Position numbers and translations under genes: made by a program. From Pseudaquabacterium terrae (GTDB lineage: Bacteria; Pseudomonadota; Gammaproteobacteria; Burkholderiales; Burkholderiaceae_C): DNA of 64,000 bases. Under the pieces are notes generated by a model, which was given only the letters and a program-made list of their open reading frames with translations, ran no database searches and had not been told where the DNA came from. This document shows, one piece after another, positions 26,187 through 36,453 of this stretch; within the stretch, counting starts at the first letter, position 1, and each line of letters starts with the position of its first letter. The stretch covers positions 62,001 to 126,000 of the forward strand of contig NZ_JABRWJ010000008.1 of the NCBI RefSeq assembly GCF_013266755.1. The letters are read 5' to 3'.

Positions 26187-27440
26187 ATGACTTACCAGCG
26201 CCTCGGTTGCAAACGCTGCCTCTACACGCCGGACCACGCGCTCGGCCTGACGCTCGATGCCGAAGGCATCTGCTCGGGCTGCCGCATCCACGAAGAGAAG
26301 GATCGGCTCGACTGGGATGCGCGCTGGCGCCGGCTCGAAGCCATCGTCGCGCCGTACCGCAGCGCCGGGGCGCAGAACTACGACTGCATCGTGCCGGTCT
26401 CGGGCGCCAACGATTCGTACTGGATCGTGCACTTGGTCAAGCACAAGCTCGGCCTGAATCCGCTGCTGGTCACCTACAACAAGTACTTCAATACCAGCCT
26501 CGGCATTCGCAACCTGGCGAACCTGAGAATCAAATTCGATTGCGACATCCTCTACCAGAACGTCAATCCGCGTTCGGTGAAGAAGATCGTGCGCACGACC
26601 TTGCGTGAATTCGGCAGCCTGTATTGGCATTGCCTGGCCGGCCAGACGGTGTTTCCCGTTCAGACGGCGGTGCGCTACCAGGTGCCGCTGATCATCTGGG
26701 GCGCGCACCAGGGCCTGGAGCAGGTGGGCATGTTCTCGCACGAGCACGAGGTCGAGATGACCCGGCGCTACCGCAAGGACCACGACCTGATGGGCTACGA
26801 GGCCGATGACCTCTTGACCACCTTCGACACGCTGAAGGAAGAGGACATCTGGCAGTACCGCTATCCGGACGACGCGGCGCTGAACAGCATCGGCGTGCGC
26901 GGCCTCTACCTCGGCAACTTCGCGCGCTGGGATCCGAAGGCCCAGCACGAGAAGATGATCGAGCAGTTCGACTACCGGTCGGCGCGTTTCGCGCGCACCT
27001 TCGACACCTACGACCACGTCGATTGCTACAACTTCATGGACCTGCACGACCAGCTGAAGCTGTACAAGCACGGCTACTCGAAGGTCACCGACCACGCCTG
27101 CCGCGAGATCCGCCACGGCCGCATCAACCGCGAGCAGGCGATTGCGCTGGTCAAGCGCCACGAGCACGCGCCGCTCGAGCACGTCGACAAATTCTGCGAA
27201 TGGCTGGGCCTCGACCGCAGCGGCCTGCAGTTCCTGATGGACCGCTGGCGCAACCCGGCGCACTGGACGCCCACGTCACCGGGCGAATGGCAATTCACCG
27301 GCTGGAGCACGCGCTTCGAGGAAGACCCGGCCTACATGCCGAGTGATCTCGGCGGCGCCGCGAGCTTCATCGCCAACGACGAGCTGGCGCACGACGGCCA
27401 GCCGGGTTACGTGGTCGTCGGCAAAGGTTATCCTGCCTGA
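26187..27440 (+). CDS. Second N-acetyl sugar amidotransferase-like protein
   Basis: 417 residues, same family as the pseA product: N-terminal CxxC pairs (CKRC and CSGC) and a PP-loop, but the loop reads VPVSGANDSYWIV instead of SGGKDS, so one glycine is Ala and the Lys is Asn. Long segments (GLNPLLVTYNKYFNTSLG, IIWGAHQGLEQVG, HGYSKVTDHACREIRHGRI) parallel the first copy (the last as FGRTTDYVNEEIRLGRL). It may amidate a second position, form a heteromer with the first copy, or be a weakened paralogue. It starts one base after the hisF stop and closes the cassette. Confidence 0.78.
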   Translation: MTYQRLGCKRCLYTPDHALGLTLDAEGICSGCRIHEEKDRLDWDARWRRLEAIVAPYRSAGAQNYDCIVPVSGANDSYWIVHLVKHKLGLNPLLVTYNKYFNTSLGIRNLANLRIKFDCDILYQNVNPRSVKKIVRTTLREFGSLYWHCLAGQTVFPVQTAVRYQVPLIIWGAHQGLEQVGMFSHEHEVEMTRRYRKDHDLMGYEADDLLTTFDTLKEEDIWQYRYPDDAALNSIGVRGLYLGNFARWDPKAQHEKMIEQFDYRSARFARTFDTYDHVDCYNFMDLHDQLKLYKHGYSKVTDHACREIRHGRINREQAIALVKRHEHAPLEHVDKFCEWLGLDRSGLQFLMDRWRNPAHWTPTSPGEWQFTGWSTRFEEDPAYMPSDLGGAASFIANDELAHDGQPGYVVVGKGYPA

Positions 27441-27512
27441 GGACTCGACTCCTGCAGCAGTACCCGGGTGAGCGACCCCGGACCAAGACCGGCGTTCGCC
27501 GCTGTTTCTCCC

Positions 27513-28025
27513 CTACGCGGGCAAGCGCCGCAGCATCGCCGGCACGATCAGCTTGTGCACCGGGCCGACGAAGAAGATGTAGACGTGGCCGAGCAGGTTG
27601 TGGATGTGCACCACGGTCGACACCGCGGCCGCCGGGCGTTCGGCGCTCCCGGTCTTGCAGACCGAGATCTTCGCATCGAGGTGCCGGTCCGAATCGGCGA
27701 ACACCACTTCGCGCTCGGACAGCGAGTGGATCGTGAAGATGCCGACGCGATCGCCGATCCGGTAGGCCGAGGCGGGCTTGGCGCGGTCGATCGCGCCGAG
27801 GCTGCCGAGGTTCTTCAGCCCGAACCAGCCAACGACCCGATTGCGCGTGCTCATCAGCCGCTCGACCCAGCCCGGCGTGCGCGAGACGACGCTCAGATAG
27901 ATCTCCAGCGCCGACAGGCGGCCGTCCGGCAGCGCCGCCTCGTAGGCATCGAAGAAGTGCGCGCCGCGCAGGTGGCGCGCGATGTCGCTGTCCGCAGGAA
28001 CGGCGACGGCATTGACGGGGTTCAT
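27513..28025 (-). CDS. DUF2867 family protein
   Basis: 170 residues. The core (HFFDAYEAALPDGRLSALEIYL, GWFGLKNLG, YRIGDRVGIFTIHSLSEREVVFADSDRHLDAKISV, then VVHIHNLLGHVYIFFVGPVHKLIVP) fits DUF2867, a domain of unknown function that is also fused to some NAD-dependent epimerases. It starts at ATG 28025, overlapping the preceding gene's stop by 4 bp, with GGAG upstream. Cytosolic; role unknown. Confidence 0.7.
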   Translation of the reverse strand: MNPVNAVAVPADSDIARHLRGAHFFDAYEAALPDGRLSALEIYLSVVSRTPGWVERLMSTRNRVVGWFGLKNLGSLGAIDRAKPASAYRIGDRVGIFTIHSLSEREVVFADSDRHLDAKISVCKTGSAERPAAAVSTVVHIHNLLGHVYIFFVGPVHKLIVPAMLRRLPA

Positions 28026-28345
28026 CGAGCTTTCTCCATTGACAACCATTCTCTTCGCACGCGACCCCGTGCGTCGAACTTCACGCCCTCGAGCTCGAGC
28101 CGGATGCGTTGCTCCAGTTCGGCGCCGGGCACGCTGCGGCGGCTGATCTCGCCGCGTGCATTGACGACCCGATGCCATGGCACGGGGCTGTGGTCGGGCA
28201 GGGCGTGCAGCGCGTAGCCCACCTGGCGTGCCATCGCGCCCAGGCCGGCTGCGGCGGCGACCTGACCGTAGGTGAGCACGCGGCCGCGCGGAATGCGTTG
28301 CACGACCGCGTAGACGCGGGCATTGCGCCCTTCGGTTTCATTCAT
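28022..28345 (-). CDS. Alkyltransferase-like (ATL) MGMT-family protein
   Basis: 107 residues. Matches the DNA-binding half of O6-alkylguanine-DNA alkyltransferases: RIPRGRVLTYGQVAAAAG helix-turn-helix, then VGYALHAL and the active-site strand PVPWHRVVNARGEISR. The catalytic Cys of PCHRV is Trp (PWHRV), the mark of ATL proteins, which bind alkylated guanine without repairing it and hand it to nucleotide excision repair. Translationally coupled with the DUF2867 gene. Confidence 0.88.
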   Translation of the reverse strand: MNETEGRNARVYAVVQRIPRGRVLTYGQVAAAAGLGAMARQVGYALHALPDHSPVPWHRVVNARGEISRRSVPGAELEQRIRLELEGVKFDARGRVRREWLSMEKAR

Positions 28346-28438
28346 TGACCGACTGGCTTCTCGGCGAAGGCTGTTGGCGCTTCGCGCGTGGCCGGTGAAT
28401 TTAGCATCGCCATCCGATTCCACTTCCATTGCGTTTCC

Positions 28439-28888
28439 ATGCAGTCTCCCACGACGCCGCGCCGAATCAATGTCTTCTTCTATGGCAGCTTCATCCGCCC
28501 CGATGTCATGGCCCGCGGCGGCCTGCAGCCCGAAACGGTGGACGTCGCCCGCCTGAGCGGCTTCGATATCCGCATCGATCCGCATGCCAGCATCAGTCGA
28601 TCGGATCGGCATGCGATCTACGGCATCCTGGTGCAGGCCACGCACGAGGAACTGAATCGCCTGTACGGCCGCGACGGCGTCGGCGTCTTCCTGCCCGAGG
28701 CGGTGATCGTGGAAACGGCCGGTCGGCGCCTGCAGCCGGCGATCTGCTACATCTCGCCTGCCCATGGCGGGCAGCCCGCCGACATCGACTACCTCGATCG
28801 CCTGCTGGCCGCGGCCGCCGACTACGGATTCCCGCAGTGGTATCGGGACCATCTGGCGAGCTTCAGGACGCCTGCGGCAGCGAGATGA
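28439..28888 (+). CDS. Gamma-glutamylcyclotransferase-like (AIG2) protein
   Basis: 149 residues. Begins RRINVFFYGSFIRPDVM, the substrate-binding YGS motif of the gamma-glutamylcyclotransferase fold, followed by a strand pair AIYGILVQATHEELNRLY that fits the family's acidic-residue region. The catalytic Glu may be one of the pair in ATHEELNRLY, but I cannot place it firmly. Such proteins release 5-oxoproline from gamma-glutamyl amines or have unknown substrates. ATG 28439 is preferred to an upstream start at 28388 in a hydrophobic, poorly conserved stretch. Confidence 0.65.
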   Translation: MQSPTTPRRINVFFYGSFIRPDVMARGGLQPETVDVARLSGFDIRIDPHASISRSDRHAIYGILVQATHEELNRLYGRDGVGVFLPEAVIVETAGRRLQPAICYISPAHGGQPADIDYLDRLLAAAADYGFPQWYRDHLASFRTPAAAR

Positions 28889-28927
28889 GGCGTTCACCGG
28901 CGGCGGCCGGTTCGATACGATGGCGGG

Positions 28928-29731
28928 ATGTCCATTGCGAATCGCGTCAATGAATGGCGGGTGCTTGCCAGGCGGCATCCGCTCGGCACCGTCTTGCCGG
29001 TGCATCAACACCAGACCGCACAACTCGTATTTGCAATCACCGGCGTCATGCTCGTCGAGGCCGGTGATTCGCGCTGGACCGTGCCGCCGCAGCGCGCGCT
29101 GTGGATTCCGCCGGACGAGCCGCATTCGATCCGCATGCTGTCGGACACCGCATTGCGTACCGTCTATTTCCAGCCCGCGTTCGTCGACGAACACGGGACT
29201 TTCCGGCGTCGCGCCGCGGTCCACGTGGTGATGGCCTCGGGGTTGATCCGCGAGCTCGTGCTCGGGCTCTTCGACGAGCAGCGCGGGCATGGCATGCAAA
29301 GCCTGACGGCGCGCTTGCTGCTGCACGCGCTCGACGAGACCGCCTGCCTGCCGACGCAACTGCCGATGCCGGACAGCGCGGATCTGCACCGCGCGGCGCT
29401 GCGGCTGATCGAATCCAATGCCTGGCACCTGTCCTTGTCGGATCTGGCCGAAGCGGCGGCAGTGTCCGAACGCAGCTTCTCCCGTCGCTTCACGGCCGAA
29501 GCCGGCATCAGCTTTCGCGCCTGGCGCCAGCGCGCCCGCCTGATCGCATCGCTGGACCTGCTGGCCGGCGATCAGTCGATCAAGGCGATTGCGCACAAGA
29601 TGGGATTCCAGAATCCGGCCGCCTATTCGACGGCCTTCGGTGAATTGTTCGGCCAGCCGCCACAGGAATTCCGCGGCGGTGCCATGCCGCTGTCCAATCT
29701 ATCACCGCCTGTCGGGCATGTCGCCGACTGA
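28928..29731 (+). CDS. AraC family transcriptional regulator with cupin sensor
   Basis: 267 residues. N-terminal cupin (HPLGTVLPVHQHQTAQLVFAI, then WTVPPQRALWIPPDEPHSIRML) and a C-terminal AraC DNA-binding pair of HTHs (SLSDLAEAAAVSERSFSRRFTAEAGISFRAWRQRARL; SIKAIAHKMGFQNPAAYSTAFGELFGQPPQEFR). This architecture usually responds to a small ligand and controls a neighbouring efflux or metabolic gene, but neighbours here give no clear target. Confidence 0.9.
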   Translation: MSIANRVNEWRVLARRHPLGTVLPVHQHQTAQLVFAITGVMLVEAGDSRWTVPPQRALWIPPDEPHSIRMLSDTALRTVYFQPAFVDEHGTFRRRAAVHVVMASGLIRELVLGLFDEQRGHGMQSLTARLLLHALDETACLPTQLPMPDSADLHRAALRLIESNAWHLSLSDLAEAAAVSERSFSRRFTAEAGISFRAWRQRARLIASLDLLAGDQSIKAIAHKMGFQNPAAYSTAFGELFGQPPQEFRGGAMPLSNLSPPVGHVAD

Positions 29732-29778
29732 CGGAACTCAATTTATTGATCGCGCCTGATCGATTTCATCGCTGGCGC

Positions 29779-31302
<1,524 letters not shown>

Positions 31303-31309
31303 GCGGGGC

Positions 31310-32812
31310 TCACCGCGGCGGCGAAGCGCCGTCGTCGACCGGCACCGGCACGCCGGTCAGGATGCCGCGGAAATTGCGCAGCGGCGGGCCGACGTTGATG
31401 CCGCTGCTGCTCAGCGTGAAGGCGCGGATCGTGCGCTCGTGCGCGCCGCCGCGCTTCTTGATCACCGAGATCGCCTGCCGCACCTCGCCGGCGAACTCGT
31501 AGTAGCGCAGCATCAGCACGGCGTCCGCGAGGTAGCTGGCGTCCAACGGCGATGACATCTGCATGCCCATCAGGCCGTGCTGCGCGCCGATCAGCAGCGT
31601 GGCAACGCCCGCCTGGCCGAGGTAGGTCAGCAGCTCGTGCAGGTGCACGATCAGGAAGCGCTCGTCCGGCATCGCGTTCATGTAGCCGTTGAGGCTGTCG
31701 ATGACGACGATGGAGGCGTGGCGCTGGGTCACCGCTGCGGTCAGCTCGTGCGCGAGCTCGCCGGGCGACAGCTCGGCCGGGTCGATCTGGCGCACGCTGA
31801 TGCGGCCGGAGGCGAGGTGGGGCCCCAGGTCCATGCCCATGCCCAGGCAGCGCGTGCGCAGCGTGGCGATGCTTTCGTCGAAGATGAACAGCGCGGCCGT
31901 TTCGCCGCGCTCGGCCGCGGCGAGCGAGAACTGCACCGCCAGGCTCGACTTGCCGGTGCCCGGCGCGCCGATGACCAGCGTGCTGGTGCCTTTCTCGATG
32001 CCGCCGCCGAGCAACTCGTCGAGCGCGGCGATGCCGCTGGGCAGGCGGGTCTGCGGCAGCGTGGGCGGATGCTCGGCGGCGACCAGGCGCGGAAAGACCT
32101 GCAGCCCGCCGCGCACGATCTTGTAGTCGTGGAAGCCGTCGCGATAGGCGCGCCCGCGGTACTTGGTGACGATCAGCCGGCGCCGCGTCGCGCCGTAGTC
32201 GGAGTTCATCTGCTCCAGCCGCACCACCGCGTGCGCGATGCTCTGCACCTGCAGGTCGTGCTCCATCGCCGTCATGTCGTCGAGCAGCAGCACGGTGCAC
32301 TGGCGGCCGGCGAAGAACTGCTTCAGCGCCAGGATCTGGCGCCGGTAGCGCAGCGAGTTGCCGGCCAGCAGGCGCAGCTCGGACAGCGAATCGAAGACCA
32401 CGCGCGTCGGCTTGATGCGCTGCACGTCGGCCAGGATCTTCAGCGTCGTCTGCCCGAGCTCGACCTCCGACGGATGGAACAACGTGTACTGCTCGTCGGG
32501 CTCCAGCGCGTCTTCGGGCGGCAGCATCTCGTGCACCGCGATGCCGGTCAGGTCCCAGCCGTGCGAGTCGGCGACGCCTTGCAGCTCGATGGCAGTTTCG
32601 GACAGCGTGATGTACAGCACCGGCTCGCGCAGCGCGGCGCCGTCGAGCAGGAACTGCAGCGCCACCGTCGTCTTGCCGGCGCCGGGGGCGCCTTCGAGCA
32701 GGTAGAGCCGGTTCGCGGTGAGCCCCCCGCCGAGCACGTTGTCGAGCCCGGGCACGCCGGTTCGCAGCAAGGAAGGGCCGGCGGGGTCGCCGCCGGGCGG
32801 TTGTGCTTGCAT
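31310..32812 (-). CDS. KaiC-like double-domain ATPase
   Basis: About 500 residues with two tandem RecA/KaiC domains: CI with Walker A EGAPGAGKTT (near residue 47) and VVFDSLSEL, CII with GAPGTGKSS (near residue 287) and IVVIDSLNGY. Catalytic acids after beta-2 read TLSET and FDES. Aligning the end of CII with cyanobacterial KaiC by hand, the autophosphorylation pair Ser431-Thr432 becomes Ser-Tyr. The start is ATG 32812; the open frame extends to 32878. No kaiA or kaiB is nearby. Probably an ATP-driven signalling partner of the downstream hybrid kinase. Confidence 0.88.
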   Translation of the reverse strand: MQAQPPGGDPAGPSLLRTGVPGLDNVLGGGLTANRLYLLEGAPGAGKTTVALQFLLDGAALREPVLYITLSETAIELQGVADSHGWDLTGIAVHEMLPPEDALEPDEQYTLFHPSEVELGQTTLKILADVQRIKPTRVVFDSLSELRLLAGNSLRYRRQILALKQFFAGRQCTVLLLDDMTAMEHDLQVQSIAHAVVRLEQMNSDYGATRRRLIVTKYRGRAYRDGFHDYKIVRGGLQVFPRLVAAEHPPTLPQTRLPSGIAALDELLGGGIEKGTSTLVIGAPGTGKSSLAVQFSLAAAERGETAALFIFDESIATLRTRCLGMGMDLGPHLASGRISVRQIDPAELSPGELAHELTAAVTQRHASIVVIDSLNGYMNAMPDERFLIVHLHELLTYLGQAGVATLLIGAQHGLMGMQMSSPLDASYLADAVLMLRYYEFAGEVRQAISVIKKRGGAHERTIRAFTLSSSGINVGPPLRNFRGILTGVPVPVDDGASPPR

Positions 32813-32892
32813 TCGGGTCCCCCAGAATCGGATGCGGATCGCCGGAACGGGCAGTATCGCCGCGGCGCGGGCCGACATCGGCGCAACAATGC

Positions 32893-32919
32893 TTAATGTT
32901 GAAAGCCACCGTCCGATAG
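32893..32919 (+). promoter_or_regulatory. Sigma-28-like promoter directly before a GGDEF/EAL gene
   Basis: TTAA, 15 nt, TCCGATAG, compared with TAAA-N15-GCCGATAA: 3 of 4 and 6 of 8 with exact spacing. The -10 box ends only 6 nt before ATG 32926, so the transcript would be nearly leaderless. If real, a motility sigma factor would control a c-di-GMP-type protein, a familiar pairing. Confidence 0.35.
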
Positions 32920-32925
32920 GCTGGC

Positions 32926-35469
32926 ATGCACCGGCTGTTGTCGATCGAATCGTCGCCGACGCTGCGCCGTGGCATCGAGCGCCTGCTCGTCGAGCGCGGC
33001 TTCGCCGTGCGCTCGGTGGCGGCCGACGATGCCGCGCTGCCCGCGCTCGAGCAGGAGCTGGCCCTCGGCCTGTCCGCGGTGCTGCTCGGCTGGAACACAG
33101 CGCCCGAGCCGCTGACCAGCGCGATCGTCGCCCGCCTGGCGCAGCCGGACTGCCGCGAGATCGCGCTGCTGGTGTTGACGCCGCAGCCCGCGGCCGTGGC
33201 GCCCGCGCTGCTGGCCGAACGCAAGCACACGCGCATCGAACGGCTGGCCTTTCCGGAGCAGGTGCCCGGCTTCGTGCGCAGCCTGCTGGCGCAGAGCCGC
33301 CGGCCGCCGCCGGCGCGGCTCAAGCGCGACGCGCTGAAGGTGCTGCTGGTCGACGACTCGAAGACCAGCCGCACCAAGTACCGCCGGCTGCTGCAAACGC
33401 GCGGCTACGCGGTGACCACCTGCGACGATCCGCACCAGGCGCTGGAGCTCGTGGGCCGCGGCGCCGATCGCTTCGACCTGGCGATCATCGACTACTACAT
33501 GCCCGGCATGAACGGCGCCGCGCTGTGCCGAACGCTGCGCGGGCTGCCGGCGACGCAGGACCTGACGCTGGCGATCCTGACCGCCTCGTACACCGACGAG
33601 CTGATCCACGACTGCCTCGAAGCGGGCGCCGCCGAGTGCATGTTCAAGGACGAGTCGAACGCGCTCTTCCTGGCCCGCGTGCACAGCATGGCGCGGCTGC
33701 GCGAGCGCGAGCTGCGATTGAACGAGGAGCGCCAGCGCCTGGCGCTGATCCTCGATTCGGTCGGCGACGGGCTGTACGGCGTCGATCGTTCGGGCCATGT
33801 CACCTTCGCCAACCGCGCCGCGCTGCGGGCGCTGGGCTACGCGCGCGAAGACGAGCTGGTCGGCGAATCGGCGCACGATCGCATCCACCCGGCCGACGAG
33901 CAGGGCCGCCCGATCGCCGCCGACTCCAGCTTCCTGCAGCATGCCTACGAGCTCGGCGATTCGCTGAGCGACTGGGAAACCGTGTTCTGGCGCGCCGACG
34001 GCGAACCGCTGTCGGTGGAGTGCAACGTGCGCCCGCAATACCAGGGCGAGCACTGCAGCGGCGTGGTCGTCGCTTTCCGCGACATCACCGAGCGCAAGCG
34101 CTTCGAGGCCGAGCTGCAGTGGCAGCTGCAGCACGACCACCTGACGCGGCTGTACAACCGCCGCCACTTCGAGCACCTGCTGGAGCAGGAGGTGATCCGG
34201 CTGCGCCGCAGCAGCGAACAATCGGCGCTGCTGTTCATCGACCTCGATCGCTTCAAGCACATCAACGACACCGCCGGCCATGCCGCCGGCGACGCGCTGC
34301 TGGCGACGATCGGCCGCAAGCTGCACGCGCGGGCGCGCGAATCCGATGCGGTCGCGCGGCTGTCCGGCGACGAGTTCGCGGTGCTGCTGCGCAACGTCGA
34401 CGACCACGGCCTGCTGGCGCTGGCCGAGACCTTCCGCGCGATCCTCGACGACAGCCGCTTCGCGCACGGCGGCCGCGAGTTCGAGGTTTCCGGCAGTGTC
34501 GGCGCGATCCACCTCGACCGCCACACCGCCTCGCCGGCCCATGCGATGAACTGCGCCGACGCCGCCTGCCGGCTCGCCAAGCAGCAGGGCCGCAACCGCA
34601 TCCACCGTTTCGACCTGCGGCAGGACACCGGCGCGGTGGCCGAGCTGCACCAGTCGTGGTCGCAGCGGCTGCGCAGCGCGCTCGAGTCCGACGGCTTCGC
34701 GTTGCAGTACCAGGCCATCGTCGACCTGCCGTCCTTGCCGCAGGAGGCGATGGTGGCCGACGACGGCACGCAGCACCTGCAGCGCGCCGCGCGCGCCGCG
34801 CGCCATGGCCACGAAGTGTTCCTGCGCCTCGATGACCTGGGCACACGGCTGCATCCCAAGGCCTTCCTGTCGCATGCCGAGCGCTTCAACCTGCTGCCGG
34901 CGCTGGATGCCTGGGTGCTCGAGCGCATCGGCGCGCGCCTGACGACGGCCGGCGCCGGCGCGCCGGGGCGCTATCACGTGAATGTGGCGGCCGCGTCCTT
35001 GCTCGATGTCGCTTATGTCGCCAAGCTCGAGGCGCTGGCCCGCCACGGCAGTTTCGCGCCCGGCTGCCTGTACCTGGAGCTGAAGGAAAGCGACCTGGCG
35101 CCGCAGCTGGCCCGGCTGTTGCCGACGATGAACGAGTTGGCGGCGCTCGGCGTGCGCTTCGTGCTCGACGAGTTCGGCCGCGGCTTCGCGCCGCTGGACA
35201 AGCTGCGCAGCCTGCCGATCTCGGCCGTGAAGCTCGACGCCAGCCTGGTGCAGGCGCTGGCGCGCGACCCCTTCGGCGCGACGCTGGTGCGCACGATGAC
35301 CGAGCTCGCGCATGCGATGAACCTGAAGGTGATCGCGCCGGCGGTCGAAGACCTCGCCACGCTGCGGCTGCTGCAGTCGCTGGGGCTCGACCGGGCGCAG
35401 GGCTTCGTGCTGGAGCGGCCGGCTGATCCGGCCGGGTCGGCGCCGGCCTGCGTCGAGTCGGTCTGGTAG
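32926..35469 (+). CDS. Receiver-PAS-GGDEF-EAL signalling protein with degenerate EAL
   Basis: 847 residues, cytosolic. A degenerate receiver (about 1-120), a real receiver (VLLVDDSKTS, IIDYYMPGMNG, near 140-255), a PAS domain (near 275-390), GGDEF (LYNRRHF, FIDLDRFKHIND, signature LSGDEFAV near residue 480) and an EAL-like domain from about 585. The EAL signature is lost (LQYQAIVDL), DDFGTG is DEFGRG, while ELKES and VKLD remain. The cyclase site (SGDEF) may still work; the phosphodiesterase half is probably inactive and may bind c-di-GMP or a partner. Divergent from kaiC. Confidence 0.88.
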   Translation: MHRLLSIESSPTLRRGIERLLVERGFAVRSVAADDAALPALEQELALGLSAVLLGWNTAPEPLTSAIVARLAQPDCREIALLVLTPQPAAVAPALLAERKHTRIERLAFPEQVPGFVRSLLAQSRRPPPARLKRDALKVLLVDDSKTSRTKYRRLLQTRGYAVTTCDDPHQALELVGRGADRFDLAIIDYYMPGMNGAALCRTLRGLPATQDLTLAILTASYTDELIHDCLEAGAAECMFKDESNALFLARVHSMARLRERELRLNEERQRLALILDSVGDGLYGVDRSGHVTFANRAALRALGYAREDELVGESAHDRIHPADEQGRPIAADSSFLQHAYELGDSLSDWETVFWRADGEPLSVECNVRPQYQGEHCSGVVVAFRDITERKRFEAELQWQLQHDHLTRLYNRRHFEHLLEQEVIRLRRSSEQSALLFIDLDRFKHINDTAGHAAGDALLATIGRKLHARARESDAVARLSGDEFAVLLRNVDDHGLLALAETFRAILDDSRFAHGGREFEVSGSVGAIHLDRHTASPAHAMNCADAACRLAKQQGRNRIHRFDLRQDTGAVAELHQSWSQRLRSALESDGFALQYQAIVDLPSLPQEAMVADDGTQHLQRAARAARHGHEVFLRLDDLGTRLHPKAFLSHAERFNLLPALDAWVLERIGARLTTAGAGAPGRYHVNVAAASLLDVAYVAKLEALARHGSFAPGCLYLELKESDLAPQLARLLPTMNELAALGVRFVLDEFGRGFAPLDKLRSLPISAVKLDASLVQALARDPFGATLVRTMTELAHAMNLKVIAPAVEDLATLRLLQSLGLDRAQGFVLERPADPAGSAPACVESVW

Positions 35470-35478
35470 CCGCTGCGG

Positions 35479-36354
35479 TCAGGCGAGGGGACCCGAATCG
35501 GTCGACAGCGCTTCGCGGCAGTGGTGCGGCAACTCCATGCCGCGTGACGGGTCGTCGACGGCTCGCGCGTTGATCACCGGCGGCTGCGCCTTGACGCCGC
35601 CGAAGATCGTCGCCACCGCCACGTCGGCCGCGTCGCGCCCGGTGCCCAGCCGCACGAAGGCCATCGGAATCGCCGTGCCCGACGGATCGAAGATGTACCA
35701 GCGGCCGCCGACGTAGACCTCGACGTAGGCGTGGAAATCCGGCGGGCCGAGGGCCACGTCGGCGCCGTAGTCGGTGCCGGTCGCGAAGCGCGCCGGAATG
35801 CTGAGCGCGCGGCACAGCGCGATCATCAGGTGCGCAAAGTCGCGGCACACGCCGGCCTGCTCGATCAGCGTATCCACCGCCGAGGTGTTCGAGTTCGACG
35901 CGCCCGGCCTGAACGTCACGCGCTGCTGCACCCAGTCGCGGATCGCCATCACGCGTTGGTAGCCCTGCGGCAGGCCGCCGAACTCGCGGATCGCCAGGTT
36001 GATCAGCCGATCGGATTCGCAGTAGCGGCTCGGGTAGACATAACCGATCACCTCGGGCGGCAGGTCGCGCACCGGCACCTCGGCCAGCTGCGCCGGCTCG
36101 GCGCGGTGGTGCAGCAGGTCGGCGGTGGCCGAGTAAGTCAGCGCCAGGTGCCCGGGCAGCCCGCTGGCGCGCAGGTAGCGGCTGCCGCTGACCGGATCGG
36201 TGTGCAGCCGCGTGCTCACCGGCTGGCTGAGCAGCAGCTTTTCGGCCGAGATCGTCTGGCTCAGCGTGTGGGCCGCGTGGATGTTGAACACGAAGTCGGC
36301 GCCGTGCTCGTCGATCTCGTAGTTCAGGTCGATCTGCAGTTCGATTCGGACCAT
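35479..36354 (-). CDS. Transglutaminase-like cysteine protease family protein
   Basis: 291 residues, cytosolic. N-terminal bacterial transglutaminase-like beta region (LQIDLNYEI, then AEKLLLSQPVSTRLH) and a core with the Cys-His-Asp triad: Cys in EQAGVCRDFAHLMIALCRAL, His in PDFHAYVEVYVGG, Asp in WYIFDPSG. Proteins like this are often next to alpha-E/circularly permuted ATP-grasp genes, but none is present here. Substrate unknown; possibly a peptidase or amidase. It ends 9 bp from the GGDEF gene, facing it. Confidence 0.87.
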   Translation of the reverse strand: MVRIELQIDLNYEIDEHGADFVFNIHAAHTLSQTISAEKLLLSQPVSTRLHTDPVSGSRYLRASGLPGHLALTYSATADLLHHRAEPAQLAEVPVRDLPPEVIGYVYPSRYCESDRLINLAIREFGGLPQGYQRVMAIRDWVQQRVTFRPGASNSNTSAVDTLIEQAGVCRDFAHLMIALCRALSIPARFATGTDYGADVALGPPDFHAYVEVYVGGRWYIFDPSGTAIPMAFVRLGTGRDAADVAVATIFGGVKAQPPVINARAVDDPSRGMELPHHCREALSTDSGPLA

Positions 36355-36453
36355 GGCCGAGTATGCGCCTTTGCTGCCGCCCGCCGCGCGGCGGGTGGGA
36401 CGCTCCGGTGACGCTATAGGATCAGCGTTTTCCGTCTTCTTCTGGAGTCACCG

